Both the position numbers and the translations under genes were made by a program. A stretch of DNA of 64,000 nt from JBOFDK01 sp051646925 (GTDB lineage: Bacteria; Bacillota; Clostridia; Lachnospirales; Cellulosilyticaceae), in contig JBOFDK010000014.1 of NCBI GenBank assembly GCA_051646925.1, positions 1-64,000 of the forward strand, in the 5' to 3' direction. The notes beneath the pieces are model-generated. The model saw only the letters and a list, made by a program, of their open reading frames with translations, searched no databases and was not told the DNA's origin. Positions 7,919 through 18,362 of this stretch are shown piece by piece (the first letter of the stretch is position 1; each line of letters begins with the position of its first letter).

Positions 7919-10900
7919 TTATATCTCAATCCATTGATCTATGCTATACAAATAAATCCATCGTTCTGCAACTGGCTTTTCTAAAATTTCTTCTAACGCC
8001 TTACTATATAAATCCAATTGTGACTTATATCTATCTCGAATAATTTGAATTGACTCATCCATTTTTTTCACATTCACATAATCCGTTTTATAGTCAACAA
8101 CTATTAACTTATCATCCTCTAAAAAACAAGTATCTACTACACCTTGAAGTATAATCTTTTCTTCTTTTGGATATGAACTATCAACTTCATCTGCATCCAT
8201 CAAATATACAAACGGCTGCTCTTTCCACAAATGTTTTGCACGTCCCATACGCTCCACCATTTCTGTTGATGCAAAACGTTCTAATTTCTCAGCACATGCT
8301 ATTTTTAAAATTTCTGCTGACATACGCCCTTCATCAACAAGTCTTTGCATCTCCCCATTGATATCTTCTTTGGTACGTACTTTTGTAAAATCAACTAATT
8401 CAAACACAGCATGAATCATCGTTCCTCGTGTAGTTGCTTCTAGTACCTTTTCATTTCCCATAAATCTAGGTTTTTCATCAGTTTGAACCGCAGCTGCCTG
8501 TGAATCTCCTACACTTTCAAAAGCTTTTTTCTTCATTGCTGAAACAGCTACTTTAACTGGAATTGTCGTAGCTTTTTCGTGCTCATAAACGTATGTCAAT
8601 CGCTCATTGATATCTTCTTTCATGTCACTATATACATTATTTGTATCCCAATTTTTTAATGTTTCTAATTGTTCTTTCATTTTAAATTCCGCTTCTACAA
8701 TTGCCGTTGAAAGCATTTGTTTTTGCCACAATTTAAATTCCCATTTTGCACTACCTTTATACAAGTAAGAACATTGCGCATCTATCATTTTACGAAACAC
8801 ATCAAATTCTTCATGAGCAAATAAACTCATACCTATCCAGTTTAAATATGTCGGAGATGTTTTTAATCCTAATGGTAAAATATTTTTTTCACTTCGTATC
8901 GCAAACTGACTCCACTTCTCTAACTGTTTCTCAAATTTTTTCACTGCCCCTGTAATAAATAATTTTTCTTTTGCACGTGTCATAGCTACATATAACATTC
9001 TCATTTCTTCTGATATATTTTCAGATGAAATTTTTTGTTTAATCGCATAAAATGGAATCGTTTCATAAACAACATTTTGACTACTATCAACATATTTAGG
9101 CCCAAATCCTAACTCTTGGTGCATAAGTACACTTTTCATCAAATCTTGCTTGTTAAATGATTTATCTGTATTCGCAACAAAAACTACTGGAAACTCTAGC
9201 CCTTTACTTTTATGGATTGTCATTATCCTAACTAAATTGTCACTCTCACCTACAACTTTTGCTTCTGGTAAATCAGATTTTGCAATTGCAAGTTGGTCCA
9301 TATGTTGTAAAAAGCCAAATACACCAACACCATTATTCGATTCAAATTGTTCTGCATACTGCTTAAGTAGTTTGAGGTTTGCTTTCTTTTTAGACCCTGT
9401 AGGCAATAACTGTACATATCTTTCATATCCTGTATCAACATAAACACGATGCATCAATTCATCTAACGGTAACAATGCACTTTGCTCTCTGTATTTATTT
9501 AATTGTTTCCAAAACTGTACTGCTTTTAAAGGTGCTTCTCCCATTTCAATTGATTTTACTAATGCATCGTAAAATAATCCATTTGGTAAACACTGTCTTA
9601 TACAAACCATCTCATCAAAATCTAATCCAACTATTGGTGAATGCAATACTGTTACAAGCGGAATATCTTGTCTTGGATTATCTATCAACTTCAAATATGA
9701 CAACATTGTCTGAATTTCAATAGCCTCGAAAAAAGGACCACTTACTTCTGCATAAGCTGCAATACCTCTTTCAATCAATGCACTTTCAAACAAATCAGCT
9801 TTATTTCTTACCGAGCGTAGTAAAATTACAATATCTTTAGGTTCAATCTGTCTATACGTCTCTGTATCTTTATCAAACACTTGGCTTGGGTTACCTTTGC
9901 CATTTAGAAGGTTTTGAATCATTTGCGCTACCATTTTTGCTTCTAATTCAATGTTTTTCAGGTCCTCTAGAGTATCTTGTTCATCAGTTTCTTCTCCGTC
10001 AACCTCTATAAGATGCAGTTCAGCGCTATTTGCAACATGACTACAAATATCTTCTTCTTCACCTTCTACATACAAATTACCAACTTTTAGCCTAGCATCT
10101 TCATCATATTCTAGTTCGCCTACTGCCGGACTCATAACTTGGTCAAATAAATCATTAGTCGCATCTAATACAACTTCTCGGCTTCTGAAATTTTGTGATA
10201 AATCAATACATATATTACGAATACCACTACTCTCACTTGTATATACTACATCTTTAATTTTTTCATATGAATCATATTTGTTTGCAAAAATCAATGGATT
10301 AGCTAGCCTAAAACGATAAATACTTTGTTTCATATCTCCAACCATAAATCTTGTTGCAGCATCATCTCTTGAATTTGCTATACTACTAAGTATCATTTCT
10401 TGAACACTATTTGTATCTTGGTATTCATCCATATAAATTTCTTCATAAAACACTGCTAATTCCTGAGCTATTTCTGTGTATTCAATAGTACCATCATCTT
10501 TTTTAGCTATAAATAACTTTAAGCACAAATGCTCTAAGTCATTATAATCTATAATATTTTTTTCTCGTTTCGCCTTTTGATATCGCATTTCAAATTCATC
10601 AATTACACCTACTAACGACACCATTAGTTCTCCGGCGCATTGTGTCTTTTCATTTACACGTTTGTCCATCATAACCGCTACTATTTTTTGAAGCTCTTCT
10701 ACTGTTTTTTTCACTAATGTACGGTATGTTTTCACTCTATCTTTCAACTGCTCATCACAATCTTGTTTTTTACCTGGTAACCTGCCAAACTCGGTATTCA
10801 TAAGCGCCTCACGAAGTTCACTTGTTTCTTCATGCGAAATAACTTCTTGAAGCATACTTAAATCTTTTAAAATAACCGGTTCATATAATGCTGGTCCATC

Positions 10901-11662
10901 TGCCTTTCTACACAATTTCAATATTTCTTCAATAAGTATTATTAAATCATTCATACTTCTTGAAATATCTAAACTTAGTTCTCTTTCCCATATCGTTTCA
11001 TTTTTCCCTGTATCTGATGAAGTCAGTATATTCGCCATTTGATTTAGCCACTCACTTGGAAAAATTGTACTTTTTGAAAATGTATGCATTTGTAAAATTA
11101 AATCCATCAAAGGTGCCATACCTCTTACATGACCGTATGTGTCTGCCAATTTCAAAAACTCTTCATTGTTTTCTTCTTCAAATTTTTCCTCTAGCAACGT
11201 TTCAAGAATTTCTAATTTCATCATTTGTAATTCAGCATCATCACCTACTTTTACATTAGGGTCTATTTCTAGCTGATTAAAATAATTTCTAATTGTCTTT
11301 AGGCAAAATGAATGTATAGTTGATATAGATGCTTTTCCTAATAATGATATTTGTCTATCTAAATATGTTATTCGCTCTTTTATGTCGTTTGTTTGTTCAT
11401 CATGTTGAATAGTGTGTAATCTTTTGATTTCCTGGGAAATTTTGTTGGAAATTCGCTCTTTCATCTCTTGAGCTGCTGCACTTGTAAACGTAACAATCAA
11501 AAATCTATCAATATCTATTCCCGCTTCTTCCTCATTACCTAAAACTCTTTTAAAAACACGTTCTGTCAACACTGCCGTTTTGCCCGACCCCGCAGCAGCT
11601 GATACTAAAACGTTCGATTTTCTCGTATCTATAGCTTGTTGCTGACCTTCTGTCCAACCCAT
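7919..11662 (-). CDS. addA: ATP-dependent helicase/nuclease subunit A
   Basis: AddA is the UvrD-type 3'-5' helicase and nuclease subunit of AddAB, which resects double-strand breaks for RecA loading. The 1247 residues match the Firmicute family length. Walker A is AAAGSGKT (22-29), the Walker B region reads IYMDEYQDTN, and the ARGID-like helicase motif is in MRMLYVAMTRAKEKL. The C-terminal RecB-type nuclease motif is VVDYKTDYV, with upstream Glu and Asp residues in QGVVDTCF. Its ATG overlaps the addB stop codon by one base, so the two are translationally coupled. Confidence 0.97.
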   Translation of the reverse strand: MGWTEGQQQAIDTRKSNVLVSAAAGSGKTAVLTERVFKRVLGNEEEAGIDIDRFLIVTFTSAAAQEMKERISNKISQEIKRLHTIQHDEQTNDIKERITYLDRQISLLGKASISTIHSFCLKTIRNYFNQLEIDPNVKVGDDAELQMMKLEILETLLEEKFEEENNEEFLKLADTYGHVRGMAPLMDLILQMHTFSKSTIFPSEWLNQMANILTSSDTGKNETIWERELSLDISRSMNDLIILIEEILKLCRKADGPALYEPVILKDLSMLQEVISHEETSELREALMNTEFGRLPGKKQDCDEQLKDRVKTYRTLVKKTVEELQKIVAVMMDKRVNEKTQCAGELMVSLVGVIDEFEMRYQKAKREKNIIDYNDLEHLCLKLFIAKKDDGTIEYTEIAQELAVFYEEIYMDEYQDTNSVQEMILSSIANSRDDAATRFMVGDMKQSIYRFRLANPLIFANKYDSYEKIKDVVYTSESSGIRNICIDLSQNFRSREVVLDATNDLFDQVMSPAVGELEYDEDARLKVGNLYVEGEEEDICSHVANSAELHLIEVDGEETDEQDTLEDLKNIELEAKMVAQMIQNLLNGKGNPSQVFDKDTETYRQIEPKDIVILLRSVRNKADLFESALIERGIAAYAEVSGPFFEAIEIQTMLSYLKLIDNPRQDIPLVTVLHSPIVGLDFDEMVCIRQCLPNGLFYDALVKSIEMGEAPLKAVQFWKQLNKYREQSALLPLDELMHRVYVDTGYERYVQLLPTGSKKKANLKLLKQYAEQFESNNGVGVFGFLQHMDQLAIAKSDLPEAKVVGESDNLVRIMTIHKSKGLEFPVVFVANTDKSFNKQDLMKSVLMHQELGFGPKYVDSSQNVVYETIPFYAIKQKISSENISEEMRMLYVAMTRAKEKLFITGAVKKFEKQLEKWSQFAIRSEKNILPLGLKTSPTYLNWIGMSLFAHEEFDVFRKMIDAQCSYLYKGSAKWEFKLWQKQMLSTAIVEAEFKMKEQLETLKNWDTNNVYSDMKEDINERLTYVYEHEKATTIPVKVAVSAMKKKAFESVGDSQAAAVQTDEKPRFMGNEKVLEATTRGTMIHAVFELVDFTKVRTKEDINGEMQRLVDEGRMSAEILKIACAEKLERFASTEMVERMGRAKHLWKEQPFVYLMDADEVDSSYPKEEKIILQGVVDTCFLEDDKLIVVDYKTDYVNVKKMDESIQIIRDRYKSQLDLYSKALEEILEKPVAERWIYLYSIDQWIEI

Positions 11663-14600
11663 TACATATCTCCTTTGTTATCTGAAGTATTTTTTTTCTG
11701 TATCTCTTCCCATAATTTTTTGCTAGGAATTGTATCTAATTGTTCATATTGATGTTCTTGGCATGATGTATCAAATTGACAAATTGCGCCATATTTACAG
11801 TAACTACATCCTTCTTGCGTTTTAAACTTATAAGGTTTTGCACTAATACGTCCATTTAGCATATCTGTTCCAATTTGTTTTATTTTATTAGTCATAAACA
11901 TTCTAAGTTCTTCAAATTGTTCCTTTGTTGCAACAGAAGAAGTCGCAGTTAACGTTCCATCTTTTTTTAGTTTTACCGGAATAACTTCACCATTTACCGA
12001 ATGTTCCATATGTCTAATAATATCTAAATCATTTAACACAAGCCCTGATAACTGATACTGTTTTAGTTGTTGATTTTCAACATCTTCATCTGTCATACCT
12101 AATTGATAACTAATCTTTTTGGATTCAATTTTGAAATAAAACATACCTGCTGGTTGGTTTGCTTTGTTAAGACGAATAAATGCATCTAAGTATAGTAACA
12201 ACTGCAACTGTAATGCATGATAAACTTCTAATAAACTAAAGTCTTTTTGACCTGATTTATAATCAATAATTTTTATAAAACGATTGTCTTCATCTTGTAT
12301 ATATAAATCTACACGGTCAATTTGCCCTTTTAGACGAATCGTTCTACCATCTTCTAAATCTATTTCAATAGCTGGTAACCCAGCCATTCCAAAATTAACT
12401 TCATATTCAGCTGGCTCAAAATCACCTTGTTTTAATTGGTATGTGAGGGCGTTAATCGCTCTCTTACTCATTGTAGTTAATTTTGAAACTATATACCGCC
12501 TTGCCCCGTCTTGCTTTCCTGCTGTCATAACAGTTTCTACACTATGCACTACCGCACGTTCTACACATTCATCCAATTGCTTAGGTGATGCTTTTGTCCA
12601 TGTAGTTTTTTCCTTATCTAACTCTTTTGGATATTGCTCTAATGTCGCATGAAATAACTTTCCAAGGTCTGCTTCATTCCACTTAAACATTTTTCGTTCA
12701 GATACTTTGATACCATATTTTATAAAATAACAACATGGACAATGACGATACGCCTCAAGCTGACTAATATTCGTTTCCAATCCATTAGGATATAGTAATT
12801 CTGCATTTTCTTTTTTCAAATGATGTTGCTGCGGTGTATATGCTAAATCATTTATAAGATGTGTAATCTTATGTTTCCACTCTGTTTGTTCATAATACCA
12901 ACTTAGCACATCTTTCCATATACTATCACTAGGCAATGATTTATCAACTGATATATATTTTCTTAAGTTTTGACCAATATAACTAAGTGTCGCTACTGGT
13001 GTCGTAACTCCATCTAAAACATCTTTCGCATCTTCTATACTTTTAAACATTTTATCTAATTTATAATATACAAGAGAAGGTTGCACACTTTTTCCAAGCT
13101 CATCTCTCTTAACTGTACTTATATATAATTTTTCATTAGCACGTGTAATTGCTGTATATATAAGAAATTGATTTTCATAAAGCGGTTTATGCACTAGCAC
13201 GTCTGTCAAAACTTTTACCCTTTTTGATGTTTTATCTATTTGTTGTAATACAAGCTTATCCATCTCTGAAAACAGTGCCATTCCATCGTTTTTAAGTGGT
13301 ATAACACCTTCTGCAACACCTAATACAAAAACTGCTTTCATCTGCGGAAGGCGACTTCTTTCTACTGTCCCTATTGTAACTTGGTCTTTAGATGGAGGTA
13401 TAATTCCCATTTTTATATGTTCAAAACTTATTTTTAGTATACCTCTGTATTCTGCTAAAGTCGTAACTTCATCACCTAATAAATCCACAAGACGTTCAAG
13501 AACATCTATAACTTGTCCCCATATACCTTTGTTTTCTTGTAACAACATCCCTTCCCCTAGAAGTTCATATTGCTCTATTCGTTTATCAAGAACACTTTTT
13601 ACATCACATTTCATTAAATAATTGTATAATGCAATAGTTATATCTTTGATTGTTAAATATTTTTTTCTCTCTTTTTCTTCTTTTAGTGCCACTTTGAAAC
13701 TCGTAATAGTCATAAAAATTTGTTGACGCATTTCATTTAATATATCAATTGTTCCTTCTTCTATTTCACGTTCCCAGCACTGTTCCCACTGCGATTCACT
13801 TTGAATACCACATGCCAAAATATAATTATCTAGTATATCTACTTTTTCTCTATCAAACCCAAACATATCAAGTCTAATCAAAGTCATCATACTTTTGTAT
13901 CGCCATCTAGATGTTAATACTTCAAGCGTACTTTGAATAAATGCTACTAAACTATTAGTATGAATTTTTCGTTTTTTATCAATAAACAAAGGCAAATTAT
14001 ATGCATTAAAAATACTTACTATACTAGACTGATAAGCCCCTATTTCTCCTACTAATACACCAATATCTTTGTATCTATATCCACTATCTCTAACAAGTTG
14101 CCGAATTTTTTTAGCTGTTTCTTCAACTTCCTCTTCCTTTGTACTATACGTTTTAATTTGAATTTCATCTTGCACTTCAGTATATGGCGGTGCAAACGAT
14201 TGTAAATAATACTGTTTTAAATAATCTAACGCTTTATAGTTTTCTTCTTCTTCTGCATGTACCCATTGTATAGGTTTTAAATACTGCTCTAAGTGACTTT
14301 CTTTAATTATTTCTTGTATACGCTGATACGTTTTAATACTGTCATAAAAAGGGTTTGTTTGTAGTACAAATTCATCTTTAGTGTATAGTTTGTCCATAGG
14401 TAAAGTAATTGTAAAATCTGTAACTTTACTAATCAACGCTATAAGTATGTCTATTTGCGTTTCTGTAAAACCATAAAAACCATCAACCCACAACTTAGCA
14501 CCTTCGAGTTTTTTACTTTTATGAATATTTTTTGCTAACTTTTCAAGTGTTTTTTCAATCGTCTCAAATCGTCCTTGTATATACGTTTCAAACCACTTCT

Positions 14601-15090
14601 GGATTTGCGCCATATCATCCATTTTGCATTTGAAAACTTCCCCTATATTTTCCGCCTTAACAAGCTCTTGCATAACCCCATCATCTATATGATTTTGCTC
14701 AAACATCGTTAATAAACGGTTCATTTCATCCATGAAACCTTCATTACGGTCTGCTTTTTTAAAATATTTCAATTCATTTTTATGTTTATCTAAAAGTTTT
14801 TTCAAAATCATAATACGCTCTAAATCATCAATCACCTTAATGTTTTGACCGTCAACCTCAGTTAATATATGGTGTGCAAATCTTTGAAAAGACATAATTT
14901 CTACTCTTAACAATCCAGGCTTAAACCTATTTGCCAACTCATCTTCAATTTGTAAATTTGCCTGATCTGGAACTAATACTATAAGTCTACTATGTTCTTC
15001 TTTTTTAAGTTCTTCTTCAATTTGATTATAGCAATAACTTGTCTTTCCACTACGCGCTGGTCCTATTATTATCTCTATCAATCCAAACAC
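11662..15090 (-). CDS. addB: ATP-dependent helicase/nuclease subunit B
   Basis: AddB is the second subunit of the AddAB recombination nuclease, 1142 residues. The N-terminal Walker A loop is GPARSGKT (10-17). The C-terminal nuclease domain has LGKLFHATLEQ and IIDYKSGQ. The four-cysteine iron-sulfur staple is visible as a Cys in the HCPCCYFIKYG segment and a C-terminal CSYCKYGAIC set. The gene is first in a two-gene operon with addA. GGGAGAGG lies 8-10 bases upstream of the ATG, and a TATAAT-like element on the minus strand is about 20 bases further upstream. Confidence 0.96.
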   Translation of the reverse strand: MFGLIEIIIGPARSGKTSYCYNQIEEELKKEEHSRLIVLVPDQANLQIEDELANRFKPGLLRVEIMSFQRFAHHILTEVDGQNIKVIDDLERIMILKKLLDKHKNELKYFKKADRNEGFMDEMNRLLTMFEQNHIDDGVMQELVKAENIGEVFKCKMDDMAQIQKWFETYIQGRFETIEKTLEKLAKNIHKSKKLEGAKLWVDGFYGFTETQIDILIALISKVTDFTITLPMDKLYTKDEFVLQTNPFYDSIKTYQRIQEIIKESHLEQYLKPIQWVHAEEEENYKALDYLKQYYLQSFAPPYTEVQDEIQIKTYSTKEEEVEETAKKIRQLVRDSGYRYKDIGVLVGEIGAYQSSIVSIFNAYNLPLFIDKKRKIHTNSLVAFIQSTLEVLTSRWRYKSMMTLIRLDMFGFDREKVDILDNYILACGIQSESQWEQCWEREIEEGTIDILNEMRQQIFMTITSFKVALKEEKERKKYLTIKDITIALYNYLMKCDVKSVLDKRIEQYELLGEGMLLQENKGIWGQVIDVLERLVDLLGDEVTTLAEYRGILKISFEHIKMGIIPPSKDQVTIGTVERSRLPQMKAVFVLGVAEGVIPLKNDGMALFSEMDKLVLQQIDKTSKRVKVLTDVLVHKPLYENQFLIYTAITRANEKLYISTVKRDELGKSVQPSLVYYKLDKMFKSIEDAKDVLDGVTTPVATLSYIGQNLRKYISVDKSLPSDSIWKDVLSWYYEQTEWKHKITHLINDLAYTPQQHHLKKENAELLYPNGLETNISQLEAYRHCPCCYFIKYGIKVSERKMFKWNEADLGKLFHATLEQYPKELDKEKTTWTKASPKQLDECVERAVVHSVETVMTAGKQDGARRYIVSKLTTMSKRAINALTYQLKQGDFEPAEYEVNFGMAGLPAIEIDLEDGRTIRLKGQIDRVDLYIQDEDNRFIKIIDYKSGQKDFSLLEVYHALQLQLLLYLDAFIRLNKANQPAGMFYFKIESKKISYQLGMTDEDVENQQLKQYQLSGLVLNDLDIIRHMEHSVNGEVIPVKLKKDGTLTATSSVATKEQFEELRMFMTNKIKQIGTDMLNGRISAKPYKFKTQEGCSYCKYGAICQFDTSCQEHQYEQLDTIPSKKLWEEIQKKNTSDNKGDM

Positions 15091-15190
15091 CTCTCCCTTA
15101 TTTTGTTTCTTCCATTATACACCTTTTTAGACTATAACACATTATGATTAATAGTACTTTTAATGCATTAATATCTCTACTTTATAACTA

Positions 15191-15233
15191 ATGTAATACA
15201 TTAATATAGTGCTTAGCAGTTAATGTATTACAT
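15191..15233. repeat. 14-bp perfect inverted repeat
   Basis: ATGTAATACATTAA (15191-15204) and its exact reverse complement (15220-15233) flank a 15-base loop. No T run follows, so it is not a standard terminator. A related half-site, AATGCATTAATAT, lies about 25 bases to the left. Confidence 0.75.
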
Positions 15234-15269
15234 CAGCCTTATAATTCATAGATAAACAATACTGTTATT

Positions 15270-15335
15270 TATTATTCATACTATATAATTCACTTGATGT
15301 ACTATTATTCACACCATATAATTCAGTAGACATAC
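15270..15335. repeat. 33-bp tandem duplication
   Basis: Two adjacent 33-base units begin at 15270 and 15303. They share TATTATTCA and ATATAATTCA cores and differ at about seven positions. A third, degraded unit starts at 15336 (TATTATTG). Confidence 0.75.
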
Positions 15336-15424
15336 TATTATTGTTATTATTTTAATTTTTCGAAACTTTTATTTATAGTCATGCGTCTAATATATTATAC
15401 CTAATATATAAGGAGATTTATTAT

Positions 15425-16186
15425 ATGAAACGTTCAATACATTGCTTTTTAACTTTTTTACTAATTTGTTGTTTATCTACACCAGTTTTTGCTTTTAATC
15501 TATCTGAACCATTTGTTGATATGTATATACCTACCCCAGAGTCTGTCTCTACCCGTATGTTTTGCACAATCAAAGAAGTCCGTGACTCTCGAATTTATGT
15601 ATCTGGATATGGTTCTGATGAATTGTTTATTTTCAACATTTCCCCAAAAACATATATATTAGACGCTATGTCTGGTAATACACTTACAACCCCTCTACAA
15701 GTTGGTGAAGGTATTGCTGTATACTCAAGCAATCAATCTACCGATAGTTTACCACCTCAATCTAATGCTACTGTTATATTTGCTAATATTCCCGCAGATG
15801 CAGGTTTTCCAACCTATGGAATTATTGAAACTATTAGTAGTATTGAAAATGGTGTTAGTATAAAACTTACTAACAGTAAGAATCCAATTACATTATTGAA
15901 TGATACACCATTATCTATTATGAATGATGAAACTCCTATCAAAGTAAACACTCTTAAGCCTAACGATCCAATCATTGTTTGGTTTAATTATCATGAATTT
16001 AGTCCTGTAGCTACTCCGCCTACTGTTTTCAAAGCAGTTTTAGCTGCTCCTTTTATTATTGATAACCCACATACGTATCCACCTCTTTCTATTAAATGTG
16101 ATGCATGTGGCCATGTTTTTACTGCAACAGAAGGCATTCCGCTTGAATATATTAAATACGAAGGAAAGACTTTTGTTATTCATTAA
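15425..16186 (+). CDS. Exported protein of unknown function
   Basis: I do not recognise this 253-residue protein. It has a clear signal peptide: MKRS, a hydrophobic core, then a likely cleavage after VFAF near residue 24. The mature part is predicted to be mainly beta-rich, with repeated short strands such as IYVSGYGSDELFIF and GIIETISSIENG. The latter resembles small beta-barrel modules that sit on alternating hydrophobic residues. The C terminus has one CxxC pair (IKCDACGH). AAGGAG precedes the ATG by 9 bases. It is monocistronic, divergent from addB and closed by its own terminator. Confidence 0.7.
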   Translation: MKRSIHCFLTFLLICCLSTPVFAFNLSEPFVDMYIPTPESVSTRMFCTIKEVRDSRIYVSGYGSDELFIFNISPKTYILDAMSGNTLTTPLQVGEGIAVYSSNQSTDSLPPQSNATVIFANIPADAGFPTYGIIETISSIENGVSIKLTNSKNPITLLNDTPLSIMNDETPIKVNTLKPNDPIIVWFNYHEFSPVATPPTVFKAVLAAPFIIDNPHTYPPLSIKCDACGHVFTATEGIPLEYIKYEGKTFVIH

Positions 16187-16210
16187 ATAAAAAAATTAAA
16201 TTTTAAAAAA

Positions 16211-16263
16211 ACTCCTATGAAAATAGACACTTAAAAACAGTCTATTTATATAGGAGCTTTTTT
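16211..16263. terminator. Terminator between the exported-protein gene and cstA
   Basis: ACTCCTAT and ATAGAC arms pair with GTCTAT and ATAGGAG, with a small internal loop, over 16211-16257. TTTTTT follows on the plus strand and an A run lies on the other side, so it is likely bidirectional. Confidence 0.85.
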
Positions 16264-16290
16264 GTACAATGAATTACATCAAAGTTATTT

Positions 16291-18033
16291 TTATTTATCT
16301 ATACTTTCAGTTGTAGCTTCAATACTTTCAGTTTTTGCAACTAGTGGGTCTACTATAGTACTATCTTCTTCTTTACCAAACAGGACTTTTAAGCCTTGGA
16401 TTGTTACACATATTCCTAATGCAAAAATCAAAATTGCAAAAATTAATTGCAAAACATTACCCGTATTAAGACCTGTTCCACTTGTAACTGCAAAAGTTAA
16501 TTCTGTAATTTTTAATACAAGCGCTGTAAATGTTACTGCTACCATAATAAAAATCGGTGCTATAAGCATAAAGTTTTTTCGTTTTGTTTTTTTCAAAAAT
16601 ACCGCACAAGCAATAAGTGCAAGTACTGATAATAATTGATTTGAAGCACCAAATAATGGCCAAATTGCGCTATATCCTACTTTTGCCAATGCATAAGCAA
16701 AAACAAGTGTAATTATAGTTGCAAAATATTTGTTTGTACAAAGTTTTATTAATGGTTTTTCTGATGAATCATCTTCGTCATTACTTTGAAATAACTCTTG
16801 AAATGATAAACGTCCCACACGCGCTACTGAATCAAGACTTGTTAGTGCAAATGCTGAAACAGCAAGATTTATTAATGTGAATACAACATTATGTGGTAAT
16901 CCTATAGTTTGCAAGAAATTCGCAATCGCACCTGCAAAAATTTGAGGAGGTGTATTTAATCCTTGCGCTGCTGCTGCACCACTTGCAAAAGATGCTACTG
17001 CAATTAGCGCTATAACCGCTAACATACATTCCATAAGCATTGCTCCAAATGAAACTGGCAACATATGTTTTTCATTTTTTATTTGTTTTGATGACGTACC
17101 TGACGAAACCAAAGAATGAAAACCTGATACTGCACCACACGCTATAGTTACAAACAAAAACGGAAACATATATGCACCATTTACATTAAATCCTACAAAC
17201 GCCTCTAAATTAATTGATGGGTTTGATACAAATACCCCAACTACTGCTGCAACAATCATAGCTATAAGTAAATATGAATTCAAATAATCTCGTGGTTGTA
17301 ACAATGCCCATACTGGTGTTACTGATGCAATTAAAATATAAATAAAAACTAGAATATGCCATGTACTACGACTCATATATACTGGCAATGAAAGCCCTAT
17401 AACAATACCACCTATAAGCATAGCAATTGCAATTGTCGTATTTATCCATTTGTTCATTTTACTATATTTTAAAATACATCCAAGAACTATCGCTTCAATT
17501 ATAAAAATAATAGAAGTCGTTGCTACAGAGCCATTCGATGCAATAGTTCCACCTTCTGCATTAAATCCATTAAAAGTTCCAGCAACTACATCTGCAAATG
17601 CTGCAACTACAAGTATACAAAACAGCCAACAAAAAAGTAAAAATAATTTTTTACCTACTTTTCCTATGTATTTTTCAATAATATAACCTATTGTCTTTCC
17701 TTTGTTTTTAACAGATGCATACATCGCTGCAAAATCTTGAACCGCACCAAAGAAAATACCACCCACTAAAATCCATAAAAGAACTGGCAACCAACCAAAC
17801 ATTGCCGCTTGGATAGGTCCATTAATAGGTCCTGCACCTGCAATTGACGCAAACTGATGACCAAACACCACATTGCTATCAGCTGGTACATAATCAACAC
17901 CATCTTCTAGTTCGTATGCTGGTGTTTTAGCTTTTGGATCAATTCCCCATTTTTTAGCAAGCCATCGCCCATAAATTAAGTATGCTCCACCTAATACAAT
18001 ACATGCTATTACCATCATTAAAATACCATTCAT
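16291..18033 (-). CDS. cstA: CstA family transporter (carbon starvation protein)
   Basis: This 580-residue integral membrane protein has many transmembrane segments. It carries family signatures: GHQFASIAGAGPINGPIQAA early, GAVQDFAAMYASVKNKGKTIG, and SGFHSLVSSGTSSKQI in the middle. CstA proteins import peptides, and some members take up pyruvate. The length fits the shorter Firmicute form rather than the roughly 700-residue E. coli form. The C-terminal tail is a short Ser/Glu/Thr-rich segment. AAAAGGAGGAG lies just before the ATG. A near-perfect palindrome over a possible -10 upstream suggests regulation. Confidence 0.93.
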   Translation of the reverse strand: MNGILMMVIACIVLGGAYLIYGRWLAKKWGIDPKAKTPAYELEDGVDYVPADSNVVFGHQFASIAGAGPINGPIQAAMFGWLPVLLWILVGGIFFGAVQDFAAMYASVKNKGKTIGYIIEKYIGKVGKKLFLLFCWLFCILVVAAFADVVAGTFNGFNAEGGTIASNGSVATTSIIFIIEAIVLGCILKYSKMNKWINTTIAIAMLIGGIVIGLSLPVYMSRSTWHILVFIYILIASVTPVWALLQPRDYLNSYLLIAMIVAAVVGVFVSNPSINLEAFVGFNVNGAYMFPFLFVTIACGAVSGFHSLVSSGTSSKQIKNEKHMLPVSFGAMLMECMLAVIALIAVASFASGAAAAQGLNTPPQIFAGAIANFLQTIGLPHNVVFTLINLAVSAFALTSLDSVARVGRLSFQELFQSNDEDDSSEKPLIKLCTNKYFATIITLVFAYALAKVGYSAIWPLFGASNQLLSVLALIACAVFLKKTKRKNFMLIAPIFIMVAVTFTALVLKITELTFAVTSGTGLNTGNVLQLIFAILIFALGICVTIQGLKVLFGKEEDSTIVDPLVAKTESIEATTESIDK

Positions 18034-18157
18034 AAAACTCCTCCTTTTGCTACAAAATATAATTGTTAGGTTTTGATTGTTAGTTTATTTTAAAAATCAA
18101 ATTTCTGATTATTATATTTTATATCTTTTCAAAGGATTAAGCTACACTTTTTTGATT

Positions 18158-18179
18158 TTTGTGAATAATTATACACAAA
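18158..18179. promoter_or_regulatory. Palindromic operator candidate upstream of cstA
   Basis: TTTGTGAATAA (18158-18168) is followed directly by TTATACACAAA (18169-18179), which matches its reverse complement at 10 of 11 positions. Read on the minus strand it contains TATAAT. The pattern TGTGA-N-ACACA resembles Crp/Fnr-family sites, but the regulator is unknown. Confidence 0.45.
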
Positions 18180-18322
18180 TGTGCGATAATCTATATACTT
18201 TTATATTAAATTTACTTATATTTATTACTTATCAAATTACTTGTATGAATTAATCGTATAAATTAATTATATGATTTACTTGTTGTCTAATAAATATCTC
18301 ACAATACTACTTTGTACCAAAA

Positions 18323-18362
18323 AAAACCACCTAATAGTTTTTCAACATTAGGTGGTTTTTAT
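18323..18362. terminator. Terminator after the NlpC/P60 gene
   Basis: A 13-bp perfect stem pairs AAAACCACCTAAT (18323-18335) with ATTAGGTGGTTTT (18347-18359). The A run on its left reads as a U tract for the minus-strand gene ending at 18376. Confidence 0.92.

Larger units (their letters stand above)
15091..15424. other. 334-base divergent intergenic region with repeats
   Basis: This gap lies between the divergent addB and the exported-protein gene. It is very AT-rich with no plausible gene. It contains a 14-bp perfect inverted repeat and a 33-bp tandem duplication, listed separately. Promoters for both genes should lie here but I cannot assign them firmly. Confidence 0.6.
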
